From NCBI RefSeq assembly GCF_000143535.2, contig NC_037310.1, positions 1,984,001-2,048,000 of the forward strand: a stretch of DNA of 64,000 bases. The letters are read 5' to 3'. A program made the translations under genes and the position numbers. Source of the stretch: Botrytis cinerea B05.10. Lineage: Eukaryota > Ascomycota > Leotiomycetes > Helotiales > Sclerotiniaceae. Numbering within the stretch: the stretch's first letter is position 1; each line of letters begins with the position of its first letter. The notes beneath the pieces were generated by a model that saw nothing but the letters and a program-made list of their open reading frames with translations, ran no database searches and was not told where the DNA came from. This document shows positions 24,601 to 36,614 of this stretch, in pieces.

Positions 24601-26514
24601 AATATGGAAGAGCCTGATTTCGTACGCCTGTGGCCTGGCAAGGGCTCATTTCCAAACATGCCAGTATTCTTGTGCCGAGGAATAGGTCTCGCTCTATCAA
24701 TTACAGACTCCCGTGGTTGAAATGTCGAAGTATAAGGAGTCAAGGGGGAAAGTTCCTGCAAGGACTTTTGTTTGGAATGTCCAGGGGTTCTGCTGATTAT
24801 AGACTGTACTATTGTAGGGTTATCATAGATGATATCGTTCATTAACATGACTGTTTCTGGTTGAGTAACAGCATTCTGTCGAAGTGGCATTGAATTCTGA
24901 GCTCTAGGCATAGATGGCAATCCGACAATAGGTCTGTAAGTCTGTTTCTCTTCCAGTGTTTCTAAATTATTGATTCCTCGTGGCGAACGACGTCGCACTT
25001 CCTGTGCAGGCGAAAGTAATGCAGAAGTTGAAATTCCAGATTCAGCCACCCACTCTTTGGGTTCATTTGGTGGTCCTCTCCTTGCAGATTCATTGGCTTT
25101 GTTTAACATTTCTTCTGGTGACATTCTTGGCCGTAGAGGAACTGCTCTTGGAGTATTGAATGGAGACTTTCTGCTGGCCATTTCTCTTCGTTCGCGATCG
25201 TTCATTATAGCAGTCTTCAAATCAATCGTAGCTATCTTGGCAAAAGGTGTATCAGGGTCTGTTTCGTCACTAACTATGGGCTTCGATATGGCAAGCCCTC
25301 GAACAGATACTTTTGGAAGTTTAGAAGCTGATTTGGATGCTGCTTGACCCGAAGCCAGCGATGATGCAGCAAAAACAGCAGGAAATACACCTCCTGGAAC
25401 TTGTGTTTCCCCTGAGTCTCCATCGTCGGCAAGTTTCGTGAAGCCTCGCATATCTCTCTGAGGCGGCGTTGAGGAAGGATTGACTACAAAAAGTTGATTT
25501 TTAGCGCCAGCACGACTAATTATTGGGGACCCTTCAGCTCCTGTACCATTCTGGAATATCCCTCGAGATGATGCCATCGGGCTAGTAGAGAATGGAGATT
25601 TTGCACCGGCGGTGACAGAATCCTCTTGCTTTGGAGACAACAATGCTACCGGAAAGATGGTAACTATGCCTACAAGATATTAACATTAGTACACTGCGAC
25701 AATCATAGATGATTAATACCCACCAATGAGCACAAGAAGGCCATTTGCTGGTACGACAGTCCGTATGATTAAGATAATGCTTGGTATTCCAAGAAGCATA
25801 GGTACACTGGTCTAAAGTTCGTGTCAGTAAGGGTGTCGGAAGATTGTTCTAAGCACATACTACTGTCCAAACCGCGAAGCCTGCAATGACCGACAATAGA
25901 GCTCGACTCTGGAGTTTTCGGTCTTCACGTCGATCCCCAAACATCCCCAAAGAGCCGGCCTGGACGACTAAAGCTCCAACAATGATAAGGTCCATGACTA
26001 GAACTACAATTGCCACAGGTAATATCGAAGTTTCGGCGACACATGTAGGTGAAAACTGAGGGCGAGTGATTCCGACCAAAACGCCTCCCACGATCAATCG
26101 GACAGCCAATAGCCCTTGCAAGATAGCTCGAATGGCGGTGACCTTCGTTCCATGCCCAATCGACCACAACAAAAATTGTTCGAGTGCCACCCTTGCCAAC
26201 TGATCGAAGCCCGTTGTGAATATTAATCCGACCTGACAAACTCCGGTACCCGTCGTCGGCATTAGGAGTTCTAAAAACCCAATCTGTGCCCATAGTAAAG
26301 AAAACAACAAGAACAGAACGAGGACCAGCCTCCGGCCGTCCTTGAAGATATTTGAACCATGACCCCTAGCATATATAAGTAATGCGCCTGTTGCTGCCTG
26401 CAGAAGAATACCACTTTAGTGGTTGTTAGTGAAATTGATCAAAGACATTTGAGGTTGATGGACTAACAATGAGAAAGCAGCAGACAGCGTCTGAATAGCA
26501 TCCGGTATAGCCAT
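18267..26514 (-). CDS. Giant membrane-anchored, mostly disordered protein with degenerate C-terminal repeats
   Basis: Five exons: 26514-26468, 26413-25861, 25811-25724, 25669-22625, 22567-18267. They join in frame to encode 2,677 residues, although the two longest exons look like separate genes when viewed alone. The N-terminus (about 1-240) is a multi-helix membrane domain. It starts with MAIPDAIQTLSAAFS and contains SLLWAQIGF and a CQVG...FDQLAR stretch found in conserved fungal proteins often labelled glycoprotein X. The following 1,000 residues are Ser/Pro/Arg-rich and predicted disordered. An acidic tract (about 1310-1400) follows. The C-terminal 1,130 residues carry repeated MW, LF, LW and WL motifs and two copies of an HPVFF...IHP...GH unit. 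The function is unknown to me; a membrane-tethered scaffold is only a guess. The gene ends 850 bp from uge3 and is probably not part of the GAG pathway. Confidence 0.75.
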
Positions 26515-28186
26515 TACGACACAGCGTCAAAAGAAATTATTAAAATGTAAAAACCCAATCTATGGGTATAAATTCAAGAATAGAAAATCATGAGCGAACA
26601 TTATGTTCCTAGCTATCAACACGAGCTCATGTTCGGCGCCGGCGTCGTCAACAACAGCAAATGTTAATATCAAAGATGTTTAAGGTTGATGAAAAGTAGA
26701 TGAGACTAGAATGCAAGATTGGTGCATAGTAAAGTTGCCATGCCTCTAGCAGTATCGTGGGATTGAAGAAGACGCCGAATGAGTGGATTCCCAAACGACG
26801 ATCAGGGCACCGAAATCTACTCAATTTGGAATGACTGCCCCGACTTGGACAAGTGTTGAAGGAAACTGTAACGCAAGCTCTAACAATGACAGGTACCGGC
26901 ATTGAGAAAAATGAATAATCTTCCAAAGGCTAAAACTAAAATAACAATAGTCATTGGACAAGTGCCAATCGTGATAGGGTTGGGGTTGTTCTGTGCGTCG
27001 ATCTTACTAGGAGGCACGGTTTCGTATGAAACTCATTAAGTCTCAAAGCCACATGGCCACGACCTTCCTCTGGAGGTTCCACGACTTTGTATTCGTCGAG
27101 AATAGCAGACAAGAATCAAGTGATGAAATGATTCGACGCTTATCGAGTTCCAAAAAAGAAAAATAGAACAGAAGAATGAATTAGACGAATGGAAATGATA
27201 ACGTTGTTGTAAGGCGAATATGTCTAACCCTTTCGTAACTTACTTATTCGGCCACTTAAACCACTCCCGAGAGCTTCAACAATAGACCACCGCGATGATT
27301 CCATGTGAACTCGAGACAGTGACAGCGTGGGGCATGTTCGATAACAAACAAGTAGCTTTGCTTCGCCGATACTTGATTTCCATGTTTGCTTGGTGGCGGA
27401 GTGTGCTCCACCTTGGGATACCAACAGACTTTCCCCTCGTACTTTGGTAAATGATTGTAGCCATTACGTCCGAGGGAGTATATGCCAATTTCCCAAGGTC
27501 AGTGAGTCTTTAAAGAATTTCCACTCTTGGTGATAGTGCTGGTGAGTCTGGTTTATTGGTGCTGATCGTGAAGGGTTGCGAAGCGTAGAATTATGCCAAG
27601 GTTCTTTTTTCTCCCAGTTGAAACAACAAGTTGCTAAGCACAATCCCTCGGCCTTCACGGCTTACGGTTTTCGAGCGCGAATTCTCTGTTTCTAGTAGAA
27701 GCCAAGGTATACAATGGTAGGTTTGTGATACTGCTGTTCACGGAGTAAGAGTATTCCACCAGTAAATTTTAAAGATATCTTCAAGATATAATTAGAAATG
27801 CCTAGGACGTAGATGATACTAGCGCCTCAGCATCGATCGATAACCCGTCACGTGTAGATACACATTTTGGCAATAGGTAGCAGGACCTGCGACAATCAAT
27901 CGACCAACAGTCTCACAGTCAAGCCATGTGCCATAATCACTACTAAACTCTTGTAAATTATCATCAACAACTGAACTTTGAATGACCAATATCACGTGAC
28001 ATGTTCGATTTCCGTGGGCATGTATCATCAAGACTTGTCCCCCGTGAATGAGTTGTTGCTAAATCACATCAGTGGGAAATACAATTCACTTGAACAATGA
28101 GCCAGAGGTCATGATGGCCACGATATTTTCACGTATAATTATAAAGTCTGATTTGATTCAAAAATATGAAGTCCACTCAATCACCT
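26515..28186. other. Intergenic region (1.7 kb)
   Basis: No supported gene. It includes the promoter of the giant gene on its left side and the 3' region of the hydrolase on its right. Short frames here start at non-ATG codons or lack family features. Confidence 0.5.
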
Positions 28187-29205
28187 CTAGCTCAACCAGA
28201 CCCCCACAACCTTCTCCAACCTCTCCTTCACCCATCCCGCATCAACATCTGTCTCGGTATCAAATCCATGGTCCTCGCCTTCTTCGGTATGCACCATCAA
28301 CCCCTCTTCTCCAAATGCCTCCCTCCATTTCCTAGCAAACTTCGTGGTGCCGGCAACAGGCAAAACACTATCCTCTTCTCCATGATATAGCCAAAGGAAA
28401 GGCATTTTTCTCTTCGCCCCATCTTTAGATATTTTTTTAAGAACTCGGAAAGGATATACATGTTCCTCTTCCCCAAACATTTCTTTGTATCTTCCCTGCT
28501 GCAACGCCACAAGAATAAGTTGCAATCTCTCCCCTGGATCTCTTGTATCGGAAACAAGTTCTCGTTTACTTGGGTCCTTGTCCATCTTTTCTAAATGATT
28601 ATCCAAGATAGCTGTAGGGAGCAAGGGTGCACCAAAAGGATGTTTTTCAAATTTCTTGCAGAACCACTCATCTTCGATATCTAGTTGCGGATATGCGGCT
28701 ATGCATACTCTTATGGTATTTTCCGGTTCGGTTAGTGCGGATAGCATGGCGAGATGCCCACCTGCACTATCGCCATACAAGAGAGTGCGAGAAAGGTTGG
28801 CTGTGATATTAGAAGGAAGGGAAGATCGGAGTGATGATGTGCGCATCCAGGACCAGAAATCGGAAATATCGGAGATCATTTCTGGAGCAGTTGATTCCGG
28901 CAGGAGTCGATAGTTTGGGGCGATAATGATGGCAGATTCTCGAAGCGCGAGGGTTAGGAGATATTGGGGAAACCAAGGAGCGTAGACCGCTGATCCAGCT
29001 ACCTAGACTGGGGGTTAGTGTCTGTAAATTGGAGGGGCAATTGAGAGCTATTTACCGAACCCCCACCGTGAATTTTCACGATCACAGGATGAGGCCCAGG
29101 AGATATATTTTTGGGTACGAGAACATAGGCTTGGATTTCATGGTCTCGGACTGATTTGTAGGTTTTGACTGAAACGTTGAATTGAGAGAACTTAGCAGAA
29201 TCCAT
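28187..29205 (-). CDS. Alpha/beta hydrolase (HSL/abhydrolase_3-like esterase)
   Basis: Predicted cytosolic carboxylesterase, substrate unknown. Exons 29205-29056 and 29002-28187 (phase 0 junction) give 321 residues. Oxyanion motif HGGG at residues 46-49 is directly followed by the splice junction. Then come NYRLLPE, the nucleophile motif GDSAGGH, a late Asp in HGEEDSVLP, and His in EDHGFD, completing a Ser-Asp-His triad. The ATG at 29205 is a true initiator. There is no signal peptide and no obvious partner gene nearby. Confidence 0.88.
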
Positions 29206-32200
29206 AGTAGCGATCTAAGGCAGGCGGAATAATGTAGAAAATCCTCTAAACTGAGAAAACATCTTGCTATTTATGGATGAGGTGGCACGCAAGGGATATG
29301 TCGTCAATAATGTTATACTTTCATCTTCTCCACCGACCGGATTTATCGGTCGGTCATGAGTTGACGAAACTTCATCTTGACTATTGATTTGAGGATGCCG
29401 ACGTGGGATACCGAATGAATTTACCAAATTCCTAAAGCTCTCCATATCCAAGCACTCACTAGTATGACCATTAAATTATTATCTCCCCAGATTATCAATC
29501 TACTTAGAACCGATCCATGGTTCAAAGCCCGAGAAAGAGGGAGCCGTTAGTTGATTGACCCCACTTTCAAGAATTACCGGGAAATTTCCCGCGTGGTAGC
29601 GGGCCAAATCCACTTCATTCGGGGAGTTATCAAGATCCGGACTTTGAAAGTATCCAATCTTCCGGAAAAAATCCACCTTGAACCATTCAAAGGGATTTGA
29701 TCGATCGGGCAGGCGGAGGATGATCATAACGCGTCTCTCTTCGAGGAAGAGAAAAGTGGCCGGAAACGAGTACCGTGCACACCACCAAGATAATACGTAT
29801 TTTTGAGCACCATAGTACTCAGTTTCGGCCTATTGTTTCTTCGCCGAAGAGGGCGTATGTCTGAGGAATCTTGATTTCTGTCTCTCATTTGAGTCAACCA
29901 GTATTGAGTCTCGAGCATCAATGAGAAAAACATAACAGGATACAAATTTGAGCTTTTCCGACGGATCTGCCATCAACGCTTGGCTTTCGGTAATGTAAAG
30001 TATACAGTCTTTGCATAGATCAAGAAGTCAATAATTGATGCATGGCTCATGGAGTAACTCAAAATTAATGCAACGACATTTTCGCAATATCTGTCGGTAT
30101 GCTTCAAGATTTGGTTGGATTACCAAGTACATATTAACGAAATGAGGTTACGTGATTTAAAGGGAGTCAAAGGAAGGTTTGAACAATCAAAAACTTCTCA
30201 AAATATAAAACCTTATGATGAGTTCACGAAGCTGACCTTGAATCAGAGTGTTTCCTCCGTCGCGAACTACCGCTAAGAAATCTGGCAAACCAATGTATGC
30301 CGACATTGTTGTAGCTGTGCCACCTGGGAGACTTGAGTTTCCTTGAATCTTGAAATAATGAGAAGAGAACTGCTTCTGACAAAATGTGGTTCGACTTCAT
30401 ACAAAAGATTTACAAGGCATAAGTTAGATAGCCATGTATACCAACGATGGAGGAATAACAAGGCCGATAGATTTAAGAATACAAAATGAGAATATGGAGA
30501 ACAAGCAGACAGGTTATGATCAGGTCGTATCGCCATTGAACGGCTACCTGTTATATCCCGACCTCTACCAAGAATCTTAATTGTACATTGACTGCATCAA
30601 CGGGCATCGACGAGCTTTCTGAACGAAAGCTTCTCAAATCTCCAACCCAAAACTATTCGCTCATTTGGCGAAGGACAGTTGGAGGTGGTACGACAACTAA
30701 ATTGTAGCTCTTTGTGGATCTTGAGAAGGTCTCATTTTTGATGAAAACTTCTCGAGCGGTCCATAATAGCAAAAAATACATGTTGGAGGTTCTTTTGAAA
30801 TGGCATGATAGCCCTTTCAAAACAGCTTCTCCCCCCCCCAAGGTTGACACACAGCTTCATTTGATAACGTGAATCACACTGTCTTCAAATCACGTACTCT
30901 TAGGACGGCATGATTGGTCAAATGATGCCGGATTCAGGGCAATGTGTACACAAAAGTTACTCACGCATCTAACAGAAATCCTTCGTGTGTTACGCATCAT
31001 GCACCCTGAATTTAGTCTGACATTTTCAGCTAGATTATGGTGTGTTTTAGATGATTACATAATTTAGATCTGCAACTCCACTTGGAAGGCTTTTCGAGGT
31101 CATCATTTTGGATTCATTGAAATCGACTGAATGAACGACACGGCAGTATTCATATTCAAGACATGAATAGAGACCACATCAAGGATAGCGAGATATGATA
31201 AGAGGTCTTGAAGCCAAAAAGTATACCTCGTAGCTCATGTGTCATTAGGGTTCATTCTTGATTCACTCACTTGTTACTTGTTCACCCCGCGTTTTGGCAA
31301 GAACAAGCTCTTCGACTAGTCACTCGCCTCCCTTGGTAGATAGATATGTTCTTGGTGTGTTCGATTGTATTGGCCCCACTGTAATTTGCCGTACATGGAC
31401 CGGTATTTCTTGAGCTTCTCCCTCTCCCTCTCCTTTTCTTTTTAGTTTTCCATAGAGCGGAGCGAAAACGCCTCCACGGCAGTGGCCAAGCGGCGCGTCA
31501 TCAACCCATTAGATCTCTCGAGCCCTCGTTCTCGCCGGGTGAGTTGTACTCCATCCATCAAACGCTCGTGTTTGTTCGGTCGACGACATATAAGATTCAA
31601 CATCCCCAGCTTCAAGCCCACCATCTTTGAGTCAGAATGAGGTAGATTTCGCAGTCGAGGAAGAAGAAGAAGAAGAAGAAGAAGAAGAAGAAGAAGCGCA
31701 ATAACAACAACCATAGACAGATGCTGGGACATTGTTGCTGATGTTCCCGGTGCTGGATCAAGAGAAGCAAATGATCTTCATGCACATCGATTCGTGTTCC
31801 GATTTCTAGCTTCTGGCTTCTCACGTGCTTCGGTCCCATTTGGCCTGCGCTAGAGCCAATGCAGCTAGCCCCCCTTCCTTTTCCCACTAAATTCCTGCGG
31901 AACGGCCCATCATACGATAAAATCAGACCACCCACGACTTATCGGTCGACAATCCAATATATCCCAATCTCTCCAATGCCCCAAATGTCCCAATGCTAAC
32001 AAATTTGACAACAAATTTCATCCTCTCAGCAAAGGAAATCACCATGAACCTGTGAATCGGTCTGTCTTTCTTCGATACCATTTACCTTTCTACATACCAT
32101 TCACTTCCACTCGCTCGCAAACTTGTCTAGATTCGTACATATTGTGCATATTCCGATCCTTGTCTTTGCTGGTTCAATCCTGAGAACGTTCCAATTATCA

Positions 32201-32288
32201 AACCACTTTCTCGAATTTCTCACCAGATCCCCAGATTCCACATAACCTGTTGTATAATAAGACACCTTTCAGGGTGACGTGCCAAATC
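29206..32288. other. 3.1-kb intergenic region upstream of srbA
   Basis: No supported gene. It contains a pure GAA trinucleotide tract (31659-31696) and pyrimidine-rich sequence close to the srbA start, consistent with a long promoter/leader. Length and emptiness are unusual compared with other gaps, but I see no RNA gene. Confidence 0.5.
31659..31696. repeat. (GAA)n microsatellite, about 12 units
   Basis: An uninterrupted GAA/AAG run lies about 600 bp upstream of the srbA ATG. Confidence 0.9.
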
Positions 32289-35136
32289 ATGGTATCTAAG
32301 AATTCTTCTTTCGATCCGACGTTATCGGGGATATCAGCCGGTCTCGATTCCTCCAATGAATTTGATCAAACAGCCGTTTTTGCAGATTCACTAGGCCTCG
32401 ACGACGATCCTCTGTTTCCATCAAATTGGGACGAGACGACCCCGCCCTACGACGGCGGACTATATTCGACCCCGTTGAATTGGGATCCCCCGATGCCGAA
32501 GCAAGAAGACTTTCAAGATATAGGTCCGAAGTACAATAGCATGAACACAAACGGCGGACTCACTGCAGCTCAACAAGAAAAATTGCGCGATATTGCCATG
32601 CCGCCTCATCTGCAATACCAAAATCAGCACAGTCCAGTCTCTATCACCTCCAAGACCACTTCCATTTCCTCACCCGAATCACAAGATATGAGTCGCAAAC
32701 GCAAATCCTCTGCAGAGGTCGACGATGAGGACGACGATGAGTCTGGAGGACACCATCCTCCGGCCAAGAAGACGACGGCGCACAATATGATTGAGAAGAG
32801 GTATCGCAACAACCTGAACGACAAGATTGCGGCTCTTCGGGACAGTGTCCCGAGTCTGCGGATAATGCAGAAGAGCGCTCGCGGTGAAGTGACAGCTGAT
32901 GATCGAGATGAATTACAAGGTTTAACTCCAGCTCATAAATTGAACAAAGCTACAGTAAGTTGTTTCTTATTTCTTGTTCCTAGTATGCAAATATGATTCG
33001 ATCTATCTGCGGATATGATAATCAGTTGGACAACATATCATGCGAGTCTCAAAATCACGCCACTATTTTATGTCTTCACTTTACATCCAAGGTTCAAGCC
33101 ATGCTAATCATTACCCTAAATAGGTCCTCTCTAAGGCTACTGAATATATTCGACATTTAGAGAAGCGCAATTCACGTTTACAGGATGAGAATAATCAAAT
33201 GAAGACACGCATCAACGCTTTCGAGAAGCTCTTTGTATCCGGATCTATGGGCTTCGGTCCCATGCAACAACCAATGAATCCATATCAATACGCTCAAGAT
33301 TTCAACACTCCAGGTCCTTCACCTTCCTCCGATCAAGGTATGATACCTGTACCAGACGATATGCGAAGATTACATGGTCAAATGAGTCAAGAAACCTTTG
33401 CTGTTCCCACGCAATACGTCACTCAGAACCGCCAACCAATTGGTCCTAACGCATGGAATGGAGGATACTTTGGCAAGCTCATGGTCGGCTCTCTGGCTGG
33501 TCTGATGATTGTGCAAGGTTTCTCCGAGGCAGAGCAAGAAACTGATACACCTGGCGCTCGGGGTCTCATGGCTCTTCCTACTCACTTCCTGAGGGCCTTA
33601 AGCCGTGGTCTTCATTCAATGTTGGAGGTCAACTTCCAGGGTTATCACTTGCCAGCAAGCCAGACTATACATTATCTTCAATACTCTCTCGCACTCGGTC
33701 TCCTCCTCTACATCTTCTTACCTTCGTTGTTCAGCCCTAAGCCAAATGCGAAGGGTTCCAAGTCAGCCAATCTAGCCGCCGCACCTTCACTCGCCTCTTC
33801 TATACAAGTCAGAAGACAAGCTTGGCTTACAGCCGTCCAAACGGTCTGGGTGCCAAGACACAATTTCTTTCTCGAGGCAGCTGCTTTGTGTATGAAGGTT
33901 GGCAAGTTCACGTGTCGCAACATTGTTGGACCATCGCTCTATTCTTTCTTGACTGGTACCACAGAAGAGCAAGAGGCTGCTCGAATCAAAGCCTGGACTA
34001 TCGCTCTTGACGCACAGCTGACTGGTGGCGATGTTGAGGTTAGTAAGAGCCGTTTGACATTGACTTTATTGGCCTCTGGTACACTTCCTGATACTCCAGC
34101 CCGCTTAATGCTTAAAGCACTACACATTCGTGTTTTGTTGTGGGAGTTAAACAAGATTGGATTTACTGGATCCAAAATCATTCGAAATTTTGCGCAGGAA
34201 ATGGCTAGATGGAAATGGAACGAAGCAAAACAAATGCAGCAAGTGCTTTCCCAGTCCAAAGAACAACTAGATGAGCTACCCGAACATCTCGCTACCCTTC
34301 TTGAGCATAAATGTGATGATGTCTTGGTCGATGCCGTTGTACAGCGTGCTTATAATCTTGCGTGGAATCTACCTACTACCAGCAACACAAAGGTAAACTG
34401 TGGTATGGACCGCGTGGTGGATGATTTTGCTATCCGGAGCCCTCTTGATGCTGTCGCAGCTTGGTGGTCAAGTCTCACACTCCACAAAGCTTTGGCAAAG
34501 AGTCTGGAGGTAGAGGATAACGATGTTGCAAGTTACAAAAATATTGCCGATGATATCAAGATTGCCATTCAAACAGCACCTCCTGGATCCGGAGCTCAAA
34601 TCCGTGCTCTCGTTGCGCGTGCCGTTCTCGTCAAAGAAAAACGTGGACAAAGTATCGCTATGGCTCTCAAGGCAGTTGGTGCAGGACAACAAAAGATGCC
34701 CGTGTCATCAAATGTTAACATCAAAACATCCGTCGCCAATTTACCAGATATTAGATCATCGATTCATTGCGCAATGGCCCTTGCTTATTTGGAACGCTTT
34801 CCTATGCCAGCCAATCCTGAAAATGCGCCAAAAATTATCGACTCTATTGTTCCGTCCAATCTCACTTTACTCGGGTTCACAGCAATGTACAAGCTGGTTG
34901 AAAAGATGCACGAACATACTTTAATTGCATCAACATGTGCTACTTCATTGGAGAAATTTGCTGGCAATCTCAGAATTTGGATCGGTGGCAAAGAAGGTGA
35001 GAAGAGTGGTTTGGAGACCGAATTGAAGAGAGAAATGGTGGAGAAATGCTTAACCATTACTGCACAAGTTCTTGGCATGGAAAATGATGCGGGGTATGGC
35101 AGCATGAGTGATGACGGTGACAGTGAAGGATGCTGA
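32289..35136 (+). CDS. srbA: Sterol regulatory element-binding protein (SrbA/Sre1-type bHLH, membrane-bound)
   Basis: ER-membrane transcription factor that in fungi controls ergosterol synthesis, hypoxia adaptation and iron/azole responses after proteolytic release. Exons 32289-32954 and 33124-35136 give 892 residues. An acidic N-terminus is followed by a basic helix-loop-helix from about residue 160: [11 protein letters not shown] contains Tyr172, the SREBP-specific Tyr replacing the usual Arg. The loop is long (about 35 residues), as in filamentous fungi. Helix 2 is interrupted by the intron and runs into a leucine zipper-like [12 protein letters not shown]. Two hydrophobic segments (about 341-356 and 406-428) form the hairpin anchor, followed by a lumenal or cytosolic DUF2014-type C-terminus. 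The ATG at 32289 is preferred; the longer frame begins at TTG. Nitrite reductase is the next gene downstream. Confidence 0.95.
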
Positions 35137-36614
35137 TGATTATTTTCATTTTTGTTCTCGCAACTTTCTTCAAAATCATGGATCGACAAGGCCTGACAAA
35201 ATATTTTGTCCGGCACAACATTTTTGGCATTTGGAACGGTACACGGGGTATTATTATTTTCCTTTTATTGAATCGTCATGGATACCAGGTAAGCGAATGT
35301 CGGGACTGATTGGCGTTCGAGGTTTGATCTAGATGCGATAGTATCATAGAGCATTGCGTTGCGCTGCTTGGGTTTGTGGTTAAATGCATACGCTCTACTT
35401 CCAAAAAAAAATCTACTTCTTTTAACAGACTCCTAACATCATTTTTGATCTTGCGTCTGCTGATTTGCCCTTGCATTTCTTCCATCTCCTCTTACGTGGA
35501 AAAACCTCTGCTCCGACACCCATTGCTCGCAGTGATCTCTTCATTTTACATATAGAATTAGGCAATACTTTATTCTTTGGTCAAGTATATTGAGTGATGA
35601 TTGAATATAAAGTACTAGATACATACTACTACACGTGTACTCCGGTACAGCCATTTGATGGCCCTTCCCATTTACCCACAGTATTGCTGCCCAGTTAAGA
35701 CTAACACCAAAATCATTGACTAAAAATATTCCAGAATTGAATTGCCAGAAAGCAAGTAGCAAGTAGCATTTCCGTCCTTCTCCGGCTGAGAATCCAAAAG
35801 TTGAACGACATACCCAATTGACCAATCAAAGTTACCGACAGGAAACTCTTATCTGCTATCAAAAGCCCCACTCCAAGGGATGGTCCAACAATCTTCTTAT
35901 CAGGAATCATTTCTTGTACTTAGCCAGCTAGTAGGCGTGTATCTGTGCTTTCCGTATCAGATGTGTCGTCGACCGAGGAAATGTCATGATCGATTTCGAG
36001 AGATTGGCTTAGTTTTTGAGCGGGTGTGATTGGTGGGATGCGGGGTGGAGAGGAAAATGGAGATGTTTGGGGGGGAGTGGGAAGTTGAAGGGTTTCCGAG
36101 GAGGAGAGGGGGCTTGGGCTATCTCTGGATTTGATGTTTTGGTTGGTTGGTGAGTGAGTGAGTGAGTGAGGTAAGGATGCATGGAATGGATTTGTTTGAT
36201 TTTGATATCGATTTTGAGATTGATATCATGATTTTTTTTTCGGTATCTTCTGATACTTTCTTTGGGCTGCTAGACAGATTGTGGCTGGTTTTGAGATAAG
36301 TGTGTATGTGTATGTATGTATATACTGTGTACTTTTCTTTACTTTACTTTTGATCTCTTGTTTTCTTTGAATTATAGAATTCTTTCCGAGATATATATAC
36401 TTACATATTTCTTTTTCACCTGTTCTTTCATTGAGGCTCTGGTGAACAGTTCATTGCTGGGAAGAGAGTATACGCAACACTTTCACATACATACCTCGAC
36501 CAGGAAGTAATTGTATAGCGAACTTCTCTTCGGCGTCTTTTCGTCTGCATACGAAAATACCCCACGGATTGGGAAGTTATATATTTTCCTTTTTCCTGGA
36601 GCAGGAATATCATC
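35137..36614. promoter_or_regulatory. Intergenic region srbA-niiA, niiA promoter
   Basis: No supported gene in 1.5 kb. Contains a (TGAG)n microsatellite at 36150-36170 and several GATA cores (for example near 36200 and 36220) that could serve AreA/Nit2-type GATA factors; these are short and common. The sequence ATCACACC (minus strand, about 36022-36032) only partly resembles an SREBP element. Confidence 0.4.

Noticed and set aside
31442..31935. Two minus-strand frames with Leu/Phe runs over the GAA tract
   Set aside because: They are translations of a trinucleotide microsatellite.
32250..32288. Longer srbA N-terminus
   Set aside because: The extension depends on a TTG start; the ATG at 32289 has a good context.
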